From contig OW240924.1 in assembly GCA_933207985.1 (NCBI GenBank), positions 72,579,236-72,643,235 on the forward strand: a stretch of DNA of 64,000 nt, written 5' to 3'. Numbering within the stretch: position 1 is the stretch's first letter; each line of letters opens with the position of its first letter. Below are positions 46,486 to 64,000 of this stretch, in pieces. This stretch comes from Pelobates cultripes. Lineage: Eukaryota; Chordata; Amphibia; Anura; Pelobatidae. A program made the translations under genes and the position numbers. Under the pieces are notes generated by a model. The model made no database searches and was not told where the DNA came from. It saw only the letters and a program-made list of their open reading frames with translations.

Positions 46486-47999
46486 ATAATGTAATCTCAA
46501 GATTCCAGATATTATTGGTGCACATATTTGTTTTATATTAGCAGTGGATAATGTCTTCTTAGGCTCCCAGAAGGCATCTGTTTGTTCAGACATTTTTCAA
46601 TGGTCCTGTCATAATCAGTTACATATTTACTTCAGAGGAAAATATCCTTATGTGCCTGCTGAGAAGTCAGTGCAATTTTGCAAAGTTATTATGATACTTA
46701 TTGAATAAAAACCACTACTGTTGACTGGAAAGAGTTGGAGAAACACATGTATACTTGGGACATTTTCTGATTTATTTATCAGACTAAAACGTCATGTTTA
46801 GGACTAGTAATTGTGTTGGATAGATTAATTTTAAGGGCCCCTACAAATGGCTAAATGGCATTGGGAAATAAAAAGGAATGTAGTCTTTTTGAAGCCATGT
46901 CTGTTTGCTGCAGGGTAAATGTGTTTTCCAGATGGACATTAAGTGTGAATACTCACTGATGGTTCAAATCCATCTTCTTTTCCTGTTTACAGTCATAAGC
47001 ACAAGCAAAGGGTGGGATGCATACCTCCTATCAATGAGGGGTACGGATGAGGAATAGAGGGATGAGCATTACATGGTTAAAAAAATACTACAATAATAAT
47101 AATTAAAATGGACAGTTTCATTGTAAATGCCTGATCTATACAGTCCCAAAATTTTTTAATCTTGTTTGTAGTTTTAATATTAACGGGGGAAACTTTGTCA
47201 AAAAATACCCCCTAGTTTTTAACCAATGCAGTAAAGGAAAGTATAAAATACTCTTACCTACCGCAGCACTTTCATCGTCCTAAAGTGCTCTGGGTGCATA
47301 CATGCGCGCTGTAGAAATGCGGAGAAAGTATGACACAAGTGTGTGTGTGGTTGGGAATTCCTTCCTTAGTGATGTGCGCACTCACGGTCATGGGAGTCAC
47401 ACTCATTTGCGTTGTTATCTGGCTGTACGATATAAATAAAAATGGATATTTATTGTTCTATCACAATCCTTATATACTTCGTGGCAGCTATTTGATCATG
47501 CAAGAAAAGAAGACGTTCTTCTTATTTTAGTTTTATAAATAAAACAAAATGTCCCATATTAGCAGTATTTATTTTAACAAATGTTTCTGATAAAGGTAAA
47601 AAAAAACTACTTTAGGGTTCAAATGGGCAACATGCGCCTGTGTTCAAGTTCATCTTCATCATTCCACCTTCCCTCACTTAAAGAGCTACGCCATTTCCTG
47701 CTACTATCTTGTGTGTCAGGAGGCATATTCTATACTACAAGGGGTCTTTCCTAATTTTGTTTCATTTAAGCCTTTTTTTATTTTAATTGTTTTGTCCCTA
47801 TGGTGTGATCTAGTCCTTTCCCTTTTTAATTTTGTTTTGTCATGTCTGTAGTAACTGCATCATGTATGATTTACTATGAAAAATGTATACTAACAATTTT
47901 GATATTAAAACAACAATTTGAGGCTTTGTACAAAAAACTTTTTTTTTTCTTCATTTCCCATGCTCTTTGATGTGTTTTTGTGCGTGTGTTAAGCAATAA

Positions 48000-50421
<2,422 letters not shown>

Positions 50422-50569
50422 GATATAAACAAAGCGTGGGGGGGCCTGGAGCATGCAGAGAAAGGGTATGAAGAGTGGATGTTGAATGAAATTCGCCGGT
50501 TGGAAAGACTCGACCATCTTGCTGAGAAGTTCCGTCAAAAGGCTTCTATTCACGAGGCATGGACTGAGG
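50422..50569 (+). CDS. ACTN1: ACTN1 exon 11 (spectrin repeats 1-2)
   Basis: A 148-nt exon, residues ~363-412: [50 protein letters not shown]. It covers helix C of repeat 1 and the start of repeat 2. [13 protein letters not shown] differs from mammalian DINNAWGCLEQVE; the flanking helix is invariant. Acceptor ccttatgcag, donor GAGG|gtaatg, phase 1 out. Confidence 0.97.
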
Positions 50570-55007
<4,438 letters not shown>

Positions 55008-55522
55008 TGACTTGTTTGTTGGGACCAATGCGTGCGCCCTAATATTTAAAGAAGCTTCCCCTTAGCCGCCCAAAACATGTATTTAAATGTTGGTTATATT
55101 GGCTGGTTAGAGCAGGGGTAACATCACTGCCTTGAACTTGAAAGCCACTTAATAGATTGTTAGCTCTTGTAAGCAAAGCCTTCTTCATATCCCCTTTCTA
55201 GAACGGTTGGCGCTAATAATACATAGTACGTAGGGTTTCCAGATTCACAATGCTTTCTTTAACACACATCCGTTCTAGAGGGTGATGGGCAGTATATTTT
55301 GAAGAAGGGATTGGTGGGACCAGTACATGAAAAGCGCTGACCTGCAAATTGTAGTATTTTTATGCTGCAGACACAGCTGCACTTAGATTTAGCAACTTTG
55401 TCCCTGCAACCTATTAATGCTATATTTTATGGATTGGCACTTTTCATGTCCTACCCAATAGATCGAAGACATTATGTGTCCAGGAAAACATGACAAACAT
55501 GCAAACTCCCTCTACTACTTGA

Positions 55523-55768
<246 letters not shown>

Positions 55769-56197
55769 TAATATACCGCTGTGGACACTACCGTGCTAGT
55801 GCTGTTACCTGCATGTGAAAATGTAACTTGGCCCCTACCATAAAGATTCATTTCAATACTCTAAAGTTTAGCTCTGTTTAGCATGTCTTTTAAAGTCATT
55901 CACGTGGATCAAGATGGAGGGTTAGAGATACACTGGCAAATCTGTTCAGCAATCGGAAGAATCTTGGCCCTTTTTGTCTTCTAACCTGTTCTTTAAATGT
56001 TTAATACTTTAAATTGTGTGCTTTTGAATTGTTCTGAATCTCAACAGTTGACATATCTAAGCAGTACTAGTATTTTCTAGTCTTGTTATTCTTTTGTTTT
56101 TATGTAATCTACATCCTTTTTATAGATATTGCTTACAAAATATTTTGCTCATTTCGCATCCAGGTATTTTAAATGTATTAGAGTCATTATTTTGTCT

Positions 56198-56277
56198 TTA
56201 ACCCCGTAAGGACCAAACTTCTGGAATAAAAGGGAATCATGACATGTCACACATGTCATGTGTCCTTAAGGGGTTAA
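56198..56277. mobile_element. 80-bp TTAA palindromic MITE, copy 3
   Basis: TTAACCCCGTAAGGACCAAA ... ccttaaggggttaa; the interior has an extra gacatgtcacacatgtc palindrome. Confidence 0.75.
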
Positions 56278-56431
56278 ATGAATGTTCTTGCAAAGGCAAA
56301 GTAGAGTTACTGTCAATAGTGTGTTGCATAGTTCCTTTGTTTAGTGTACAGATCCTGTTTGTCTATAGCCACCTATAAATGTTTGTAATAAATTACGTTT
56401 CTGATCATTTTTTGTTTATTTTTCTGCCTAG

Positions 56432-56614
56432 GGATTGACATCTGCACATGAGCAGTTCAAGGCAACCTTACCGGAAGCCGACAAAGAGCGACAAGCAATA
56501 CTTGGGATCCATAATGAGGTTTCAAAGATCGCACAGACTTACCACGTTAATATGTCTGGAACGAACCCCTATACTGCGATCTCACCTCAAGAAATCAACA
56601 ACAAGTGGGATCAT
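56432..56614 (+). CDS. ACTN1: ACTN1 exon 15 (spectrin repeat 3)
   Basis: A 183-nt, phase 0/0 exon, residues ~546-606: [61 protein letters not shown]. This segment is divergent between paralogs and sides clearly with ACTN1. It shows the most substitutions relative to mammals of any exon here (for example TSA for [12 protein letters not shown] for TPQEINGKW). Acceptor tctgcctag, donor CAT|gtaagg. Confidence 0.97.
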
Positions 56615-56755
56615 GTAAGGTTATTTCTGTTAATCTGAAAAAAAAATTTGTCTAGTATAATTACTTATTTTTTTCCCCTTTCCTATCATTTTTTATAAAA
56701 TTATGTCGATCCATGTATAGGTGCATCAACTTTGCTAGTCATTGTTTACAATTGA

Positions 56756-57010
<255 letters not shown>

Positions 57011-57141
57011 TGAGCTGAAAAAATTTGTAGATTTGGAGAATTTTTTTTTTGTAATTTTTTTTTTTTTTTTCACTTCAGGTATTTCGGTCTGAAATCTTTT
57101 TAAAAACAAATATATAAAATCATAGGTTAGAACCCTTTAGG

Positions 57142-57164
57142 TTATATATATATATATATATATA
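57142..57164. repeat. (TA)n microsatellite
   Basis: Perfect TA run of about 11 units. Confidence 0.9.
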
Positions 57165-57413
57165 TTCTTATTATTTATTTCACTTCATTGGTCATATTCT
57201 TTGTTTATATTGAGCTAAATCGGTTTTAAGAAAAGCTGGATTGAGGACAGAGTAGCTATTATATGGATTAGGTTATAATATAGTGTATGTAACATTTATT
57301 TGTTTAATTGTTCAATGCACAGTAGGATACAGAAATAAAGAGGAGGGTTTGCACATAAGATGAGAAACAGGAGTCTTCATTTGACCGGATAGAGGTATGT
57401 GTTGCAGCAGTAT

Positions 57414-57850
57414 TTAAAGGACCACTATAGTGCCCTGAGGGTGCTTCCGTGGCGCTGAAGGGGGAAGAAAGGGTTAATCCCTTACCTTTTTTCCAGCGCC
57501 GGGCTCCCTCGGCGCTGGGACTCTCCTCCCTGTTCTTCCGTCATCAGGTGAATGCGCATGCGCGGCAAGAGCCGCACGCGCATTCAGCCAGTCTCATAGG
57601 AAAGCATTATCAGTGCTTTCCTATGGACGCTGGCATCTACTCACTGTGAAAATCACAGTGAGAAGCGCGGAAGTGCCTTTAGCGGCTGTCAATGAGACAG
57701 CCACTAGAGGCTGGATTAACCCATAGGTAAACATAGCAGTTTCTCTGAAACAGCTATGTTTACTGCAAAAAGGGTTAAACCTAGCTGGACCTGGTACCCA
57801 GACCACTTCATTAAGATGAAGTGGTCTGGGTGCCTATAGTGGTCCTTTAA
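57414..57850. mobile_element. T2-like MITE (nested in LINE relic)
   Basis: 437 bp bounded by TTAA. Left ttaaaggaccactatagtgc, right gtgcctatagtggtccttta; the inner acccagaccacttcattaag / gatgaagtggtctgggtg hairpin sits at the right end. Confidence 0.85.
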
Positions 57851-58225
57851 TTTAAACATCGAAATTTATTCAAGAGGGTACTAAGTGCATAGGGAAATCG
57901 GCCATATGGTGGCTATGGACAGAATTGTATCCGAAGCAGGGTGATAGTGTCAGGCCGTCTTCTAGGTGTGCCCCTAACCGCAGTGGGGGGGTGTTTGTTT
58001 GAGTGGTGATATGTGTGAGGTATCACCCCTTCGCATTTGGGCAGTGCCCTATCATGTGGAAGCAGGAGCGTGTTGTTAAGGTGAGTGTACACCGTTCATG
58101 TGTCAACCAATTAAACTTAGGATAGTTGTAAAAAGATTAACGAAAACAAACATGACATAGCATAAGCATTCAAGCCGCAGGTGGGTGTTAAGTCCCTCTG
58201 TGTAGTCCGGTTTCAGGGTGTAGGA

Positions 58226-59208
58226 TCAGATGATCCTTTGATGTACAGGGTGCAGCCATTTCCGCGTCCCATCTATTCGATTTGGTGTGTCAGTCTGGAG
58301 GGATCTTTGGGCCGGAATACCCATAGCTTTAAAGAAGGTAGGTGCCTCTGCTAGTGAGGAGATTTTATGTACAGTCCCATTGTGAGTGGCCACTATGAAC
58401 CTGGTGATCCCCAGTGGTATTCCACACCTGCTTTTCTCAGGTGACTGGTTACGATATTCAAGGATCTTCTCCACTGTAGCTTGGACCTAGTGCGATCCTG
58501 GTAGAAGGAGAGACTTGTCCCTTCAAAGGATAGTGGCGCCATGCCTTGGAGCGCTGACATCAGGAGTCTTTTATCCTGTGATGTGGAACATCTGACATTC
58601 ACATCCTGAACCACAGTAGAGGTAGCTCTGCCTGATGCTGGTAGTCGGTAGATGCCATCTATGGTGAATTTCTTGGCGTGAGTCGGGGGTAGTATGGAGG
58701 CTACAAGTCGCCTCATATAGTGAGGGAGTTCGTCAGGTGTGATTGTGTCAGGTACCCCTCTGATCTTCCGGTGGTTGCGCTGTGACCTGACGTCCAGTGC
58801 TATATAATGGAGTGAGAGAGCCTGTTGATGGATTTGCATTGCTAGGATTGAGTCTTGGAGGTCTGAAAGTCCCTGATTAATTTTAGCTATGTCCTCTTCT
58901 GAGGCCTACACACTGTTGTCAACTGCATGCATGTCTGCTCTGACAACTGCCACGTCAGCAGCTAGGCGAGTCTTGATCTCCTGAACCAAGTTGTGGAAGT
59001 CCTGCTGTGTGACCAGTGCAGACCCATCTGGGCCCTCAGTTGTGCAAGGTACCTGCTCAGGTGGTGGGTCCGGTTGTACAGGTTCCGCAGGTGTCATTGC
59101 AGTTCCGTGATCTGCCATTTTGGCTGGATGGTGCCACTGCAATAATGCCCCTATGTCTCTGGACCCTGATGGTGGATCCAGGGGGGACTTCTGGGACTGT
59201 CTGCCCAT
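58226..59208 (-). pseudogene. L1-like ORF1 relic
   Basis: Starts MGRQSQKSPLDPPSGSRDIG, parallel to MGRKHKKQ of the intact ORF1 at 41090. It continues through HNLVQEIKTRLAADVAVVRA to a stop at 58908-58906, then in the same frame to RNHRKIRGVPD, KLQWRRSLNIVTSHLRKAG and VEYHWGSPGS. A frameshift near 58400-58470 moves the C-terminus (GIPLGITRFIVATHNGTVHK) to another frame. One stop and one shift: inactive. Confidence 0.75.
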
Positions 59209-60304
59209 CTGTGCCAAGGGTGTTGGGTTAACGTCTGGATAATGTTCAGGCTCCAAACTGTTTAGCAGGTCTGACCATTTCAGGTTGCTTTTTTCGGTGA
59301 TTGGGCCAACAGCAGAATCTTTTATATGGTCTGGATATTCATGAGAACCATGTGTGGAGAGACAGAGAAATATGCCAATTACTTTGTAAAATGGCAGTTC
59401 TAAGGCATCCGGTGAATCATATCTTTGCAAACTCTGATAAGCTGTCAGTGAATTATAACATGCCTCATCAATCCTAAACTAAAGGGACTTTTAGTAGCTG
59501 GTCGAATCCAGTAAAAGGACATGTTTTTTGAAAAGAGGAAATGCAAGCATGAATTCCAAATTACAATTGTAGCCTATTGTGTAGTGAATACACTGACTCA
59601 CCAAACCCAGAATTCCTTGCGGCTGCATGTAAATCACTGCGGCCATTCATGATTTATCTATTAGAACTCTAATCCATGTACAACTTCAATAGAATCATTC
59701 TAAGCTATATTTCTAAATATGGGATCTAAGCAGTTATCAAAAACAATCCAGGCCCTGTTCATCTGCCGAAGCTTAATTTAGGGATTTCCCAAAAAGTATG
59801 CATTAGTACATTTCTGTATTTTTACAATGTTGCTTATTCGGTATATATGTATTTCAGAAGTTGCCATCACATGAGGAAATGGTTATTTTTTGTAAACAAT
59901 TGAGTGATTTGTAGAAGTTTGTTCACTGAGCAAGTTTTTGAATCGGAAATTGAAAATTCAAAATGTTGTCTAAAACGGCCATATTGTGAATGTGTACAGA
60001 TATAGCATTTGGGGTAACAGCTGTGTATCTAAAAACCAAATACACGAATTGCAAGTAGCATAACACTGTTTTCAATGATCACACAGTCTTCTAATGATTG
60101 CACTCGCCGAATATAATAGATTATATAATAGATTTATAGCACCCACAAGTGCCTCGCCAAGATGTAGATGGGGGGGCGGTATTCGCACCTTTAACCTGCT
60201 CTTTGTACAACCAAAGATCTATCGATGGTTGAGAGGATTTCTGGGGGGATACAAGCCTAAAGGGTAGCTGCCACACACAGACAACTTAAACACACACAAA
60301 AAAA

Positions 60305-60782
60305 GTTAAAGAAACACTGTAGTGTTAGGAATGCAAAACTGTTTTACATTGCAGGGTTAAAGGGATACGTTAGGCACCCAGACCACTTCAGCTCATTGAA
60401 GGGGCCTGGGTGCAGTTTTCCAGGCCCCGTAACCCTGCAATTGTATTTATTGCAGTTTCTGAGAAGCTGCAAAAATTATCTTGGAGGGTTAACTCCACCT
60501 CTGCATGAGGACATCCTTTGTCACCCAAAACCCAGTATGAAATCATTATAAAATGCTTTCCAATTGTGATAGTCCTAATGCAATCACTTGCCACGCATGG
60601 ACATTAGGTCCCCCTGCAGGCTGGAATCAGGTATGTGATGAAGGGGTTTTTATAGATGGCTATAGTGCTAGGAAAGAAACTGTTTTCTTAGCAGTATTTT
60701 TTCCTTTTAAGAAAACAGGGGCACTGCCCCCAGACCACTCTAATGAGATGAAATGATCTGGGTGGCTATAGTCTCCCTTTAA
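60305..60782. mobile_element. T2-like MITE pair (solo end plus complete copy)
   Basis: A ~50-bp left end (60305, TTAAAGAAACACTGTAGTGT) is followed by a complete copy at 60357-60782 (TTAAAGGGATACGTTAGGCA ... ggctatagtctccctttaa). Confidence 0.75.
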
Positions 60783-61268
60783 AGGACCACTATAGTGCCA
60801 GGAAAAACACTAGTTTTCCTGGCACTATAGTGCCTTGAGGGTGCCCCCACCCTCAGGGTCCCCCTCCCGCCCGGCTCTGGGGAGAGGAAAGGGGTTAAAC
60901 TTACCTTTTTTCCAGTGCCGGGCGGGGAGCTCTCCACCTCCGATCCTCCTCCTCTCCTCCCTTTCGGCTGAATGCGCACGCGCGGCAAGAGCTGCGCGCG
61001 CACTCAGCCGGTCTCATAGGAAAGCATTTACAATGCTTTCCTATGGACGCTTGCGTGCTCTCACTGTGATTTTCACAGTGAGAATCACGCAAGCGCCTCT
61101 AGGGGCTGTCAATGAGACAGCCACTAGAGGATTTGGAGGCTGGAGGCTGGATTAACCCTATTATAAACTGCTATGTTTATTAAAAAAAAGGGTTAATCCT
61201 AGAGGGACCTGGCACCCAGACCACTTCATTAAGCTGAAGTGGTCTGGGTGCCTAGAGTGGTCCGTTAA
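60779..61268. mobile_element. T2-like MITE
   Basis: 490 bp. TTAAAGGACCACTATAGTGC at the left, gtgcctagagtggtccgttaa at the right. Shares the TTAA at 60779-60782 with the preceding copy. Closely related to the 57414 copy. Confidence 0.85.
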
Positions 61269-61428
61269 GTATATGTGTTGGCTTTTGTCTCTGTACTGTG
61301 ATGTAGCTCACTTGAAGAGTTTTTGCAATTAAGTTTCAGTTCGCTGCAGTTTGTTGTTTAGTCCATAAACCATATTACGTTGTTGCTTGGCATTGTTTGT
61401 AATTATCTGTAACGCATGTCGTTCCTAG

Positions 61429-64000
<2,572 letters not shown>

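Larger units (their letters stand above)
57290..59440 (-). mobile_element. decayed antisense ORF1-only L1-like element, with nested MITE
   Basis: Read on the minus strand: ORF1 relic (59208 to 58226), then ~500 bp of 3' UTR-like sequence interrupted by a MITE (57414-57850), ending near 57290 with an aaacaaataaatg signal. No ORF2 sequence lies between. Boundaries approximate, no duplication seen. Confidence 0.65.

Overview
This is a vertebrate nuclear window, most likely from an anuran amphibian. It is AT-rich, intron-dominated and full of amphibian-type mobile elements: TTAA-flanked T2-like MITEs, L1/Tx1-like LINEs, a Tc1-derived foldback, a hAT-type MITE, minisatellites and microsatellites. 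No prokaryotic gene structure is present. The species call is an inference from repeat content and protein similarity.

The only host gene I can support is a plus-strand, partial alpha-actinin gene, best matched to ACTN1. Seventeen consecutive coding exon positions (exons 2-18 in vertebrate ACTN1 numbering, counting one alternative pair as a single position) run from 24381 to 62496. Every exon has a canonical AG acceptor and GT donor, and exon lengths and intron phases match what I know of vertebrate ACTN genes. Using one of the two exon 8 copies, they encode 2175 nt, or 725 codons, about residues 36-760 of an ~890-residue protein. This covers most of CH1, CH2, the neck, four spectrin repeats and the start of the first EF-hand. 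Exon 1 (start codon) lies upstream of the window and the EF-hand exons lie downstream.

Layout: 1-24380 is the 3' part of a long first intron. It holds many MITEs, an antisense LINE with a 15-bp target-site duplication, a 1.2-kb pyrimidine-strand minisatellite and a TAATTA-rich block that could be regulatory. Exons 2-7 (24381-32928) encode CH1 and most of CH2. Two versions of exon 8 follow (34140-34225 and 36715-36800), then an 11.3-kb intron with LINE insertions and a (TC)55 tract. Exons 9-18 follow (48066-62496).

Most notable points: (i) a duplicated exon 8 (8a/8b) in CH2 with 23/29 identical residues and 12 synonymous codon differences, arranged so that joint inclusion creates an immediate stop. 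This is a mutually exclusive cassette of the kind known in ACTN2 and ACTN4, here in an ACTN1-like gene. (ii) An apparently full-length ORF1-only L1-like retrotransposon with an intact 355-codon ORF1, no ORF2 and a perfect 17-bp target-site duplication, plus a decayed antisense element with the same ORF1-only architecture. (iii) A ~280-bp segment duplicated 1.6 kb apart, with one copy inserted inside a MITE.
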